Shown here: positions 36,517 through 45,230 of the stretch, piece by piece
Layout: each line of letters begins with the position of its first letter
Position numbering within the stretch: position 1 is the stretch's first letter
Origin: Candidatus Kapaibacterium sp.
Lineage (GTDB): Bacteria; Bacteroidota; Ignavibacteria; Kapaibacteriales; NICIL-2
Direction: 5' to 3'
DNA length: 64,000 bases
Assembly (NCBI GenBank): GCA_026003475.1
Contig: BPHJ01000001.1
Coordinates: 549,189 to 613,188, forward strand
The notes under the pieces: model-generated
What the model was told of the DNA's origin: nothing
Database searches by the model: none
Seen by the model: the letters and a program-made list of their open reading frames with translations, nothing else
Translations under genes and position numbers: made by a program

Positions 36517-37349
36517 GCCAGAGCTTGTTGGAACTGTTCGATACAGTCCGCAAGCAAGCTGAGCAGTACAGCGCAGTCTATGAGACTCTGCTCCGCAAAG
36601 CGTATGAACTTGATCGCTTGCGGGCGACATCCTACCAAGAATTCGACCAGCTCAAGCATTCCATCGAGGATCTCAAAGCATCGCTCCGCACAGCCGTCGA
36701 GGAGGAGTTGGAACAGTTCCGTTCACACGTTGCCCAGGTTGACCGCATCTATGGGGAACTCGACGCAATTGCCCAGTTACGCGATAACCTTCTCAAGCTT
36801 GAGGATCGTTTCACCAAACGCACCCTTGAACTGGATTCAGTCCTGATGAGCATTCGGCACATGGTCGAGACAGCAACGCGTGAGCGCTTCGCGAAACTTG
36901 AAGACTATATCGCTGGCAAAATGCGGACGATCGAGGCAGATGTCGGCACGCTCGATTCCCACATCTATGCCATGCAAGAATTCTTCAAAAAAGAAATCGC
37001 AGAGCTGAGCGAGGATTTGACGCGGTACAAAAAGAAAATTCCGGAAACGCGGTACATCCTCGACGAGACCAACAAGTACATCGTCTCGATGCTCGACGAT
37101 GCCGAACGCCGTTTTGGGGAGAAGCTCAGCGAGTTTAGCGCTGCTGTTGATGAGCGTATCGGGCAGGCGCTGAACCGTCTGTTGGGCAGCAATGATTTGG
37201 CAAACGATTTAGCTCGCGCCAACGCACGGGCACAGGAACTGATCAAGCGTGCTGATGCACTCGAGCGGAGAATGTCGCTTTCGGTTTGGATTTCGCTTAT
37301 CCTTGGGGGCGTTGCGTTGGTGTTAGCGCTCATCACCATGCTTTCCTAA
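36486..37349 (+). CDS. Tail-anchored coiled-coil protein of unknown function
   Basis: 287 aa from ATG 36486. Residues ~15-255 are almost entirely coiled coil (LRKAYELDRLRATSYQEF, IEDLKASLRTAVEEELEQF, RRFGEKLSEFSAAVDERIGQAL), ending in a single membrane helix LSVWISLILGGVALVLALIT. This gives a cytoplasmic rod anchored by its C-terminus. No family recognised; general similarity to SMC-like or methyl-accepting coils is probably compositional. Overlaps the previous gene by 31 nt and the convergent peptide-binding gene by 4 nt. Confidence 0.65.
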   Translation: MSQQTSRMPVSQSLLELFDTVRKQAEQYSAVYETLLRKAYELDRLRATSYQEFDQLKHSIEDLKASLRTAVEEELEQFRSHVAQVDRIYGELDAIAQLRDNLLKLEDRFTKRTLELDSVLMSIRHMVETATRERFAKLEDYIAGKMRTIEADVGTLDSHIYAMQEFFKKEIAELSEDLTRYKKKIPETRYILDETNKYIVSMLDDAERRFGEKLSEFSAAVDERIGQALNRLLGSNDLANDLARANARAQELIKRADALERRMSLSVWISLILGGVALVLALITMLS

Positions 37350-39142
37350 CGACGCGGGGTAGCCACAGCGTCTCGGTCGAACCACACATAGGCATACTGC
37401 CGCCGATCCATTGCATTGTTGCGATAACCCCGAACGTACGGTTGGAGCAAGCGGTAGTCTTCGTCGTAGAACAGCAGAAGCATCGGAGCATCAGCAAGAG
37501 CGATTTGTTCAGCCTCTACGAATTGTTCTGCTCGACGGCGGTGGTCGAGTGTCCTGCGGGCCTGCTCGAAGAGCGCATCATAGCGAGGGTTTCGGTAGCG
37601 CGTGCTGTTGATAGGCGATGGAGCAGTGCTATCGGTCGGGACGAGCTTGCCGTAGAACAAATTCAAGAATGATTCCGGGTCCGGATAATCGGCGACCCAT
37701 CCCAAGCGGTAAAACGGTGCACGTCCGTGGTCAATTTCGTCGAGGTGCCGAGCAAATTCGACCATCTTCAACCCAATCTGGACACCCAGAACCTCGGCAA
37801 GCTGCATCTGCACTGCTTCGGCAACGAGGACATTGCGACCACCGCCGCTGTTGAGTTGGAGATCCAGCGGCGGGAATCCTCGTCCCATCGGATAGCCAGC
37901 CGCGGCAAGGAGCTGCCGTGCACGCCTTGGATCAAATCGGTAGCCACGAATCCGGTAGGCAGGATAATCCGGCATGGCAGGTGGCACCAGTCCATAGTGC
38001 GCTGCTTCTCCTCCTTGTCCTTTGAGGACGTACCGAAGAATCCGCTCGCGGTCAACAGCATAATTGAACGCCTGTCGAATTCGGACATCCCGAAAGATGG
38101 GACTTGTCGTGAGCATACCGTAGTACTGGGTCGAAAGCGCGGGCACGCGCAGAAGTAGGAAACGTGCAAAGGATGGGCGAAGTTGCTTTTTATCGTCCAC
38201 GACCAATGGGAAAAACTCCGATGGTATCCGGTAGCATTCATCCAGCGAACCCTCGGTGAATTCGAGGAACTGTACCTTGTCGTCCTTGACGAAGCTAAAC
38301 CGAATGCCATCGAGGTAGGGAAGAGCATTCCCTGCTGTATCGCGTTTCCAATAGCGATGATTGCGAACCAGGACACACTCGCGGTCGGGTGTCCAGCCGA
38401 CAAAACGGAATGGTCCGCTACCCACCGGATGCTGAAAAAAGTTCTTTCCGTAGTACTCGACTGCCTCGCGTGGATGAATGCCCGTAAAATTCATTGCCAC
38501 GTAGTATTCGAAGGGTCCAAATGGCGCGACCAGCTCAATCTGCACCGTGTACCGATCCAACGCGCGGAAACCACGCACACCGGGAATCTTCGGCTCTGTG
38601 CCGGTTTGCAGGGCACGCAGGGTTGCGGCGTAGTATTCTTCGGCACCGAGCACTTTCCCGCGGAAATAATCAGCCGAGAGTGTCCCCGTTCGGGCATCAC
38701 AACACCGCGTCAGGGAGTACACGACGTCGGCGGCAATAAGCTCACGGCCTTTGCCTCCCGGAAAGCAGGGGTCGTCATGGAAATACACGCCCCGCCGAAG
38801 GTAGTAGGTGTAGCGCAGACCGTCGGGTGAGATTTCCCAGTGCTCGGCCAACTCACAGGTCAGTTGGAGACTTGCATCGAAGTACAGCAGTTGGTCGTAG
38901 ATGTTCTCGGCGATATGGGCGCTGGTGACGTCGTTGATCGCCACAGGATCGAGCGATCGGAGTTCGCCAGTCTCGTTGACGCGAAAAATCCCGCCGTACC
39001 AGCGTCCACCTGCTGCGGGACGGAGGAGGGAAGGATCGGGCACTTGTGCACGCTTGCAGCCACCGAGCAGCAACAGGACAATAACTGCCAGCCCTACAGC
39101 GATGCCTTGCCGATTGTGCACGGGTGTGTATGCGGCTCTCAT
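37346..39142 (-). CDS. ABC transporter substrate-binding lipoprotein, family 5 (peptide type)
   Basis: 598 aa from ATG 39142 with a lipobox (LAVIVLLLLGGC). SBP_bac_5 features: GELRSLDPVAINDVTSAHIAENIYDQL-type opening, LAEHWEISPDGLRYTYYLRRGVYFHD, VRIQAFNYAVDRE-like (here VRIRQAFNYAVDRERIL), and AYPDPESFLN-like WVADYPDPESFLN. Binds oligopeptides or similar ligands in the periplasm. No dpp/opp permease or ATPase is nearby, so it either uses a remote transporter or serves another role. Its ATG overlaps the stop of the upstream Fe-S oxidoreductase gene. Confidence 0.9.
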   Translation of the reverse strand: MRAAYTPVHNRQGIAVGLAVIVLLLLGGCKRAQVPDPSLLRPAAGGRWYGGIFRVNETGELRSLDPVAINDVTSAHIAENIYDQLLYFDASLQLTCELAEHWEISPDGLRYTYYLRRGVYFHDDPCFPGGKGRELIAADVVYSLTRCCDARTGTLSADYFRGKVLGAEEYYAATLRALQTGTEPKIPGVRGFRALDRYTVQIELVAPFGPFEYYVAMNFTGIHPREAVEYYGKNFFQHPVGSGPFRFVGWTPDRECVLVRNHRYWKRDTAGNALPYLDGIRFSFVKDDKVQFLEFTEGSLDECYRIPSEFFPLVVDDKKQLRPSFARFLLLRVPALSTQYYGMLTTSPIFRDVRIRQAFNYAVDRERILRYVLKGQGGEAAHYGLVPPAMPDYPAYRIRGYRFDPRRARQLLAAAGYPMGRGFPPLDLQLNSGGGRNVLVAEAVQMQLAEVLGVQIGLKMVEFARHLDEIDHGRAPFYRLGWVADYPDPESFLNLFYGKLVPTDSTAPSPINSTRYRNPRYDALFEQARRTLDHRRRAEQFVEAEQIALADAPMLLLFYDEDYRLLQPYVRGYRNNAMDRRQYAYVWFDRDAVATPRR

Positions 39143-41256
39143 TGCTTCAGTGCATCGCGAAGTATCTCGCTGATATCGCGGACAGCAACGTCGTCGGCTC
39201 GATCGGCTGCTTTGACGCCATCGGTGAGCATGGTCATGCAGAACGGGCATCCAGCAGCGATGGTGTTTGCGCCGGTGGCAAGGAGTTCGCGCGTGCGGTT
39301 ATGGTTGACCTTTTCGCCGATGTGCTCTTCCATGAACATCCGTCCGCCACCAGCGCCACAACAAAAGCCGCGGTCGCGCGACCGGTCAGGTTCGATGATC
39401 TCGAGCCCGGGTACGCTTTCTAACACTGCACGGGGAGCTTCGTACTCGTTGTTGTAGCGACCCAAGTAGCACGAATCGTGGTAGGTCACCGTTTGCGGAG
39501 ACAGCTTGCTGCGGTCAATGACAAGGCGTCCGCTTTCGATGAGCTGGCGAAGAAAGTGAGTATGGTGCATCACTTGGTACTGCCCACCAAAGCGGGGGTA
39601 GTCATTCGAGAGTGTATTGAAACAGTGCGGGCAAATGGTTACAATGGTTCGGACCTTGTACCGATCGAGTGTCTCGATGTTTTGGCGTGTGAGCATATCG
39701 GCCAGGTATTCATTGCCGGTGCGGCGGGCGGGGTCGCCAGTACAGCATTCTTCGGTACCGAGGATGCGGAACTCAACGCCTGCATGGTGCATCAACTCGG
39801 CAAAAGCACGGGCAACTTGTTTAGCGCGCTCGTCGTAACTGCCTGCGCACCCAACCCAAAAGAGCACCTCCATCGTGCTATCCTCGGCAGCAGTTTTGAT
39901 GGGCAAGCCCTCGGCCCACGCAGCACGATCGCTGTGGGACATCCCACCCCAGGGCACCGAATTCGTTTCGAGATTGGCGTACACATTCGGAAGCAGCGAT
40001 GACTCATCATTGAACGATGCTTCCATCATCACCAATGCCTGCCGCATGCCAACAATTGCGGGCACGTGCTCGATATTGACTGGGCATTCTTGCATACATG
40101 CTCCGCACGTGGTGCAGGCCCAAAGTGCATCGGGCGAAATGTAGTCCCCCACCAGCCGTTTTTGCCACAGTGCTTGCTCTTCCTCGGTGAAGACCATCTG
40201 GAAGACTTGCTGCTCGAGTGCCGACATTTCTTCGACACGTTTGCCACGCAGGATAGCTTCTGCTGCTTGGCGGCGGTCCGCACGAGATGCATTGTCTGCC
40301 CAGTCCCGGAGCTTGAGCAGCAGCGGGCCTTTGTCCATGGTACGTTTATTGATTGCGATGATAATCTGTCGTGGATCGAGTACTTTCCCAGTTTGATTTG
40401 CCGGGCAGACACTTGTGCAGCGACCGCAATGCGTACACGTGTAACCATCGAGCAGTGTTTTCCAGGAAAAATCTTCAATGTCGCGGGCACCGAACTTTTC
40501 GATTGTCTCAGCGCTGAAGTCAATTGCGGGCACCGTCCGCGGATAACCGAGTGCGGAGAAAAACACGTTCGGCAGCGAGGTGAGCACGTGGAGATGCTTG
40601 GAGTAGGGAAGGTAGTTGGTAAATGCCAGAATGAGTACTATGTGTATCCACCAGAACACTTCGTGTGCTAGTTCTCCCAGCGGGAGAACAGGCGCCAGCA
40701 CCGAGGCTACCGGACGTACTGCCCACGAATAGTCGTTCCCCAAGCGAATGCGTGCGACGTTGAGCAGCAGCAGCGAGCTGACGATGGTGAAGATCGTCAG
40801 CAGAATGAGCGCAGCTTCGATTCGGTCGTCGCGAATCTGGAGACGCGGAATACGTGTCACGTAACGCCGCCAAAGTGCTGCAAGCGTGGCAACAATGATA
40901 AACGCACAGAAAACATCGGCTGCAATCGTCGAAAGAGAATAGAGCGGTCCGAGCCAGTTCAGATTCAGCGCAGGATGCAAGCCTTCCAACACCGCTTCTG
41001 CGGCAGCAGCAAGCAGCACCAGAAATCCCCAGAAAATGCTCACGTGGATAATGCCAGCACCGCGATCGCGGAGAATCTTGGTTTGCAGCAAACCAACAGT
41101 CAGCATTTGACCCAAGCGTGCACCGATGTGGTCGAAGCGGTTGTCCGGACGTGCAAACCGTAGATACTGTCGCAGCTTCCAGGCGCTCCGCGCAAAGAGT
41201 GATGCAGCAGCTACGAAGACAACCCAGAACACAAGATTCTTCACTGTCATAGGCAC
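39139..41256 (-). CDS. Membrane Fe-S oxidoreductase (NarI-like + HdrD-like; ETF:menaquinone oxidoreductase type)
   Basis: 705 aa. The N-terminal third has about five or six membrane helices resembling the nitrate reductase gamma (heme b) domain. It is followed by two [4Fe-4S] motifs (CTHCGRCTSVCP and CTTCGACMQECP) and two CCG/DUF224 cysteine domains (GTEECCTGDPARR, CPHCFNTL; CYLGRYN, GFCCGAGGGR, CPFCMTM), as in heterodisulfide reductase HdrD. This architecture is shared with proposed ETF:(methyl)menaquinone oxidoreductases, which feed acyl-CoA dehydrogenase electrons to quinone. Function here is inferred. Start ATG 41256 or 41250. Confidence 0.85.
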   Translation of the reverse strand: MPMTVKNLVFWVVFVAAASLFARSAWKLRQYLRFARPDNRFDHIGARLGQMLTVGLLQTKILRDRGAGIIHVSIFWGFLVLLAAAAEAVLEGLHPALNLNWLGPLYSLSTIAADVFCAFIIVATLAALWRRYVTRIPRLQIRDDRIEAALILLTIFTIVSSLLLLNVARIRLGNDYSWAVRPVASVLAPVLPLGELAHEVFWWIHIVLILAFTNYLPYSKHLHVLTSLPNVFFSALGYPRTVPAIDFSAETIEKFGARDIEDFSWKTLLDGYTCTHCGRCTSVCPANQTGKVLDPRQIIIAINKRTMDKGPLLLKLRDWADNASRADRRQAAEAILRGKRVEEMSALEQQVFQMVFTEEEQALWQKRLVGDYISPDALWACTTCGACMQECPVNIEHVPAIVGMRQALVMMEASFNDESSLLPNVYANLETNSVPWGGMSHSDRAAWAEGLPIKTAAEDSTMEVLFWVGCAGSYDERAKQVARAFAELMHHAGVEFRILGTEECCTGDPARRTGNEYLADMLTRQNIETLDRYKVRTIVTICPHCFNTLSNDYPRFGGQYQVMHHTHFLRQLIESGRLVIDRSKLSPQTVTYHDSCYLGRYNNEYEAPRAVLESVPGLEIIEPDRSRDRGFCCGAGGGRMFMEEHIGEKVNHNRTRELLATGANTIAAGCPFCMTMLTDGVKAADRADDVAVRDISEILRDALKQ

Positions 41257-41266
41257 TCAAAAACGC

Positions 41267-42289
41267 TTATGGTTTGGCAAAGAGCGGATTGGTGATGAAT
41301 GTCGAGTCTGTGAGCGCGTACAAAAATGCACGCAGGTCGGCAAGCTCTTGGCTACTAAGCCCCAGCGGTCGGATGCGTGGGTCTTTGTTGATGAATGGTT
41401 TTCCGCCGTTGGCATAGTGCTCAAGAACATGATCGAGTGTTGCGAGCGTTCCGTCGTTCATGTAGGGTGCTGTCAGTGCGACGTTGCGCAGCGTTGGTGT
41501 TTTGAACTTGCCAATATCCTGTTCGTTGCCAGTGACGTAGTATCGCCCGCGGTCGTAGTAGTGCGAGTGGATCCCGATGCTGTGGAAGTTGTTGTCGGTA
41601 AAATTGATTCCGCTATGGCATTCGGCGCAGCGGGTTCGGCTACTGAAAAAGAGAGCCATGCCGCGCCGTTCTGCTTCGGTGAGCGCGGTGCTATCACCAT
41701 GGCGATAGCGATCGTACCGCGAGTTGCCTGAGACCAGGATGCGGCAGAACGTCGCCAGTGCCCGCACGGCGTCGCGAGCGTTCGGCAATGCACCAAATGT
41801 CACCGCAAATGCTGTGCGATAAGTTGGGTCGGTTGCCAATTGCGCAGCAACGTGGGCAGTGTCGGATGCCATCTCGATCGGTGAGGTCAGCGCACCGAGA
41901 ATCTGCTCCTCGATGGAACGGGCGCGACCATCCCAAAACCACGCGCTTCCGTAGGCAACATTGACAAGCGGCGGTGCGTTGCGCAGACCAATCTCGCTCT
42001 GGGTGCCACGACTAACAGCGATGGTATCAGAAAAGGCATGCTGCTGTTGGTGACAGCTTGCACACGAAAGATTGCCATCGCGTGAGAGTTGCTCGTCGTA
42101 GAACAACCGCCGTCCCAATTCGATCTTCTCCGCTGTAATCGGATTATCGGGAGGAACCCTCAGCGGAGGGAAACCCTCGGGCACAGGATAGCCCGACGGC
42201 ACAAGTGTCGCTGGCTGGCTTGTCGGATCATGGCAGGCCAGCAAGACAAAGGCACAGGTAATCGTTCCGCACAGCAGACGTAATCGCAT
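41267..42289 (-). CDS. Di-heme cytochrome c peroxidase / MauG-family lipoprotein
   Basis: 340 aa with a lipobox (CAFVLLAC, Cys19), so probably lipid-anchored in the periplasm. Two c-type heme sites: CASCH at 76-80 and CAECH at 221-225. LGRRLFYDEQLSRDGNLSC and PPLVNVAYGSAWFWDGRA are typical of bacterial cytochrome c peroxidases and MauG-like enzymes. Likely reduces peroxide or oxidises a protein partner. It ends 10 nt upstream of the Fe-S oxidoreductase gene start on the same strand, possibly one operon. Confidence 0.92.
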   Translation of the reverse strand: MRLRLLCGTITCAFVLLACHDPTSQPATLVPSGYPVPEGFPPLRVPPDNPITAEKIELGRRLFYDEQLSRDGNLSCASCHQQQHAFSDTIAVSRGTQSEIGLRNAPPLVNVAYGSAWFWDGRARSIEEQILGALTSPIEMASDTAHVAAQLATDPTYRTAFAVTFGALPNARDAVRALATFCRILVSGNSRYDRYRHGDSTALTEAERRGMALFFSSRTRCAECHSGINFTDNNFHSIGIHSHYYDRGRYYVTGNEQDIGKFKTPTLRNVALTAPYMNDGTLATLDHVLEHYANGGKPFINKDPRIRPLGLSSQELADLRAFLYALTDSTFITNPLFAKP

Positions 42290-42333
42290 AGCGGTCGCAA
42301 TTTACGCGGAAAAGAGCCCCAACTGTGGCGGTG

Positions 42334-42341
42334 TAGTTTTG
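42334..42341 (+). promoter_or_regulatory. Candidate -7 element of the aminotransferase gene
   Basis: TAGTTTTG matches TAnnTTTG exactly and ends 30 nt before ATG 42372. The -33 region is not convincing. It lies in the divergent gap between the peroxidase and the aminotransferase. Confidence 0.35.
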
Positions 42342-42371
42342 CAGCCCATCACCATTCTTCGGCATCCCCGG

Positions 42372-43511
42372 ATGATTCCCCTGCTTGATCTTCGTCGCCA
42401 GTACGAAACGATTGCTGCTGATATTGAAGCGCGGCTGATTGGTGTTGCACGCAGTCAGCGGTATGTGCTCGGACCTGAGACCGAGCAATTGGAGCGCTCG
42501 CTTGCCGCTTACTTGGGCACACCGCATGCTATCGCTGTCTCCAGTGGTACCGATGCACTCCTCATGGCGTTGATGGCATTCGGCATTGGTCCCGGTGACG
42601 AAGTCATTGTCCCGACGTATTCATTTTTTGCCACGGCTGGCGTCGTTGCACGATTGCATGCGGTGCCAGTCTTTGTTGACGTGGAGCCTTCGACCCTGAC
42701 GATAGATGTTGCCGCTGTCGCTGGTGCGATCACTTCACGGACGAAAGCAATCGTACCGGTCCATCTTTACGGTCAGGGTGCTGCACTGGATGAATTGGTG
42801 CGGCTTGCCGACGATCATGGAATCCCGCTCATCGAGGACGCCGCCCAAGCACTTGGTGCACGGCATCGAGACGGACGCCGGCTGGGAACCATCGGTCGAG
42901 TGGGCTGCTTTTCGTTCTATCCGACGAAAAACCTCGGTGCCTTTGGAGATGCAGGGCTTGTCGTGACAAACGATGACGAGCTTGCCCACCGACTTCGCAT
43001 CATGCGCAATCATGGCATGGAGCCACGCTACTACCATTCGATTGTCGGAGGAAACTTTCGCATGGATGAATTCCAAGCTGCAGTGCTCAACGTCAAGCTT
43101 CCGTACCTGGACCGATGGAATGAACAGCGACGGGCTATCGCTGGACAGTACCGGCAACTTCTGGCAGCGCACAGTCTTTCACAACCGAATGGTCCAATCG
43201 AGGTTCTGGGGATTCGAAACCCTTCGATTCCCAATGGACACATTTTCCATCAATTTGTGGTGCTGGCACGCGATCGAGATCAACTGCGGACATACCTGCA
43301 GGAGCAGGGCATCGGATCGGAGGTGTACTACCCTGTGCCCTTCCATCGCCAAGAGTGCTTCCGTTGGCTCGGATATGCCGATGAGGATTTCCCCGTTGCC
43401 AACGATGCTGCTGCTCGGTCCTTGGCGCTTCCCATCTACGCGGAGCTTCGGCCCGACGAGGTCGAAACAGTCGTCGCTGCAATCGCGGCGTTCTATGCAC
43501 AGCGCGGCTAA
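42372..43511 (+). CDS. DegT/DnrJ/EryC1/StrS-family sugar aminotransferase
   Basis: 379 aa from ATG 42372. PLP enzyme that aminates nucleotide-linked keto-sugars. Visible: VSSGTDALLMALMAFGIGPGDEV, IEDAAQALGARHRDGRRLG (PLP Asp), and the PLP-lysine motif SFYPTKNLGAFGDAGLV; MRNHGMEPRYYHSIVGGNFRMDEFQAAVL is the family C-terminal hallmark. Likely makes an amino sugar for LPS or surface glycan. Its stop directly abuts the stop of the PP2C phosphatase gene, with no base between. Confidence 0.93.
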   Translation: MIPLLDLRRQYETIAADIEARLIGVARSQRYVLGPETEQLERSLAAYLGTPHAIAVSSGTDALLMALMAFGIGPGDEVIVPTYSFFATAGVVARLHAVPVFVDVEPSTLTIDVAAVAGAITSRTKAIVPVHLYGQGAALDELVRLADDHGIPLIEDAAQALGARHRDGRRLGTIGRVGCFSFYPTKNLGAFGDAGLVVTNDDELAHRLRIMRNHGMEPRYYHSIVGGNFRMDEFQAAVLNVKLPYLDRWNEQRRAIAGQYRQLLAAHSLSQPNGPIEVLGIRNPSIPNGHIFHQFVVLARDRDQLRTYLQEQGIGSEVYYPVPFHRQECFRWLGYADEDFPVANDAAARSLALPIYAELRPDEVETVVAAIAAFYAQRG

Positions 43512-44771
43512 CTACTGGCGCTTGAGGACAACGATTGTTCTGTCGTCGCTGTAGGCTGCGCCGGCGCTGAAGCGCTGGACATCTTGGAGGATCGTTGTTG
43601 CAATCACGCGTGGAGATTCGTTGGCAAGCTGCATCAACTGTTGCGAAAGCCGCTCTTGACCGTAGAACTCGCCGCTGGGAGATTGTGCTTCCATGATGCC
43701 ATCGGTGACCAAGAGCAAGACATCCCCGCGCTGCATGTTGATATTTTCGACCGAAAATCGCTGCTGTGGTGCAATGCCAAGAATGGGACCGGTTGGATCG
43801 AGGGCAGTGACTCTCGCGTTGCGGGTTGAGTAGTGGAGACCAGGACAATGCCCTGCGTTGGTGTAGAGCAGCAATCCGCTCGCTGATGGTGTGATTTCGC
43901 AGTAGAACAGCGTCACGAATCGTTCATTGGGGAAGGTTTCGTAGATGAGCGTGTTGAGCCGCGCAATCAGGGAAGAAATTTTTGTGTGGTAGGTGATCCC
44001 CATCCGAAGTGCACCAGAAACGAAGAGTGCTTGAATTGCTGCTGGCAGACCCTTGCTTGCAGCATCGCTGACGACAATACTGAGTCGCTGCTCTTGATCG
44101 GCGTCGGTTGGACGAAGGTAGTCGAAGTAGTCCCCGCCAACGATGCGATCCGGGACGGAAATACCGAAGGCGACGTAGTCGAGGAACTCGATCGTATGGT
44201 CTGGCAACAGGGAACGCTGAATGTGCGATGCTTGATCGAGGTCGCGCTGCAGTTGCTCTCGCTCGAGTCGGTTGCGGAGGTTCTGCAATGCCGACGATGC
44301 AGCACTCCCGATGATAGCCAGTATCGAAGCTAATTCCTCGCCGACGACGGGTGCATTGACCGCGATGACGTACTCGTAGTAGCGGCTCCCATCGAGTTTG
44401 ACCAGACGTCCGACGCCCGTAGCCGAATAGATTCGAATTCCGCGTTTGCGTAGCAGGAGATCGGTTTCGACGTCGGTTACGGTTCGTCGCTCCGCAAGGG
44501 TGGCAAATACTGGCTGCTCGGCGATGGTGAGTTGGTAGTTGGTGGGAATATGTTGAACCTCGCCGTACTGGTAGATCAGGCGGTAGGCAGCTTGTTCGGG
44601 GATGAGTTTCCAGAGTCGGGCACCGACGACAGCGAATTCATCACGCTCGACCAGTTCGCGGACAAGGGATTTGAGCAGCTCTTCTTCGCTGTCGAACCGC
44701 GATCGGAGCAAATGATCGAGCACTTTGTACAGGTGCCGCTGCGGCAGGGTGTGGAACTGGGGTTGGGTCAT
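43512..44771 (-). CDS. GAF-domain PP2C (SpoIIE/RsbU-type) serine phosphatase
   Basis: 419 aa from ATG 44771, preceded by GGAGGG. N-terminal GAF-like sensor (~20-180), a linker helix (LRNRLEREQLQRDLDQASHI) and the SpoIIE phosphatase domain: metal Asp in RIVGGDYFDYL, VSDAASKGLPAAI, LYTNAGHCPG, LLLVTDGIMEAQ and the final YSDDRTIVVL. All metal-binding aspartates are present, so it should be active. Such enzymes dephosphorylate anti-sigma-factor antagonists in partner-switching; no such partner is adjacent. It is divergent from an uncharacterised gene at 44805. Confidence 0.93.
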   Translation of the reverse strand: MTQPQFHTLPQRHLYKVLDHLLRSRFDSEEELLKSLVRELVERDEFAVVGARLWKLIPEQAAYRLIYQYGEVQHIPTNYQLTIAEQPVFATLAERRTVTDVETDLLLRKRGIRIYSATGVGRLVKLDGSRYYEYVIAVNAPVVGEELASILAIIGSAASSALQNLRNRLEREQLQRDLDQASHIQRSLLPDHTIEFLDYVAFGISVPDRIVGGDYFDYLRPTDADQEQRLSIVVSDAASKGLPAAIQALFVSGALRMGITYHTKISSLIARLNTLIYETFPNERFVTLFYCEITPSASGLLLYTNAGHCPGLHYSTRNARVTALDPTGPILGIAPQQRFSVENINMQRGDVLLLVTDGIMEAQSPSGEFYGQERLSQQLMQLANESPRVIATTILQDVQRFSAGAAYSDDRTIVVLKRQ

Positions 44772-44804
44772 AACTTTGCGCCCTCCATTGTCAAGGTAGG
44801 CGCC

Positions 44805-45230
44805 ATGACGAACAACACAAAACAGCGATTGCACAAGGTGCGGGTGCTCTGCCTATCGGGCAATGCTGCTGGCGCTCTTGCTGCATGCGGTTTGCCCCAA
44901 GCAGAGGATGTTCTGGCAGTGCACGACTTCATCGTTGCTCGACCAAAGCAGTTTCTTGCGCTCCTGCGAGCTCAGCGTCATGGGTTTGTAGTTGTAGTGA
45001 CCAAAGACCTTCGTTATCAGCGCTTCCGGACGATCTGGAAGCTATCGGCTGCTGCAGCGGGTATGTGGCATTGGACGTTTGCCGATGAGGAAGGCAGAAC
45101 CGATCCATTTCGATGGGGTCGTCTTCTGGCAGTGGAAATCCCACAGCTTATCGCTGAAGTGTTCTTGAGTCTATGGACGCTCGGCACTGGGTGGGTACGG
45201 TTGGTACGTTACCGGCGACTCTGCCGATGA
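44805..45230 (+). CDS. Uncharacterised protein coupled to a glycosyltransferase
   Basis: 141 aa from ATG 44805. It begins with a Rossmann-like strand (VRVLCLSGNAAGALAACG), continues FIVARPKQFLALLRAQRHGFVVVVTKDL, then WTFADEEGRTDPFRWGRLLAVEIPQLIAEVFLS, ending in a hydrophobic/basic helix. No family recognised; the shape could be a half of a GT-B-like fold or a membrane-associated partner. Its stop overlaps the next glycosyltransferase start (ATGA), implying joint function. The frame is open back to 44532 antisense to the phosphatase gene, which I reject. Confidence 0.6.
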   Translation: MTNNTKQRLHKVRVLCLSGNAAGALAACGLPQAEDVLAVHDFIVARPKQFLALLRAQRHGFVVVVTKDLRYQRFRTIWKLSAAAAGMWHWTFADEEGRTDPFRWGRLLAVEIPQLIAEVFLSLWTLGTGWVRLVRYRRLCR

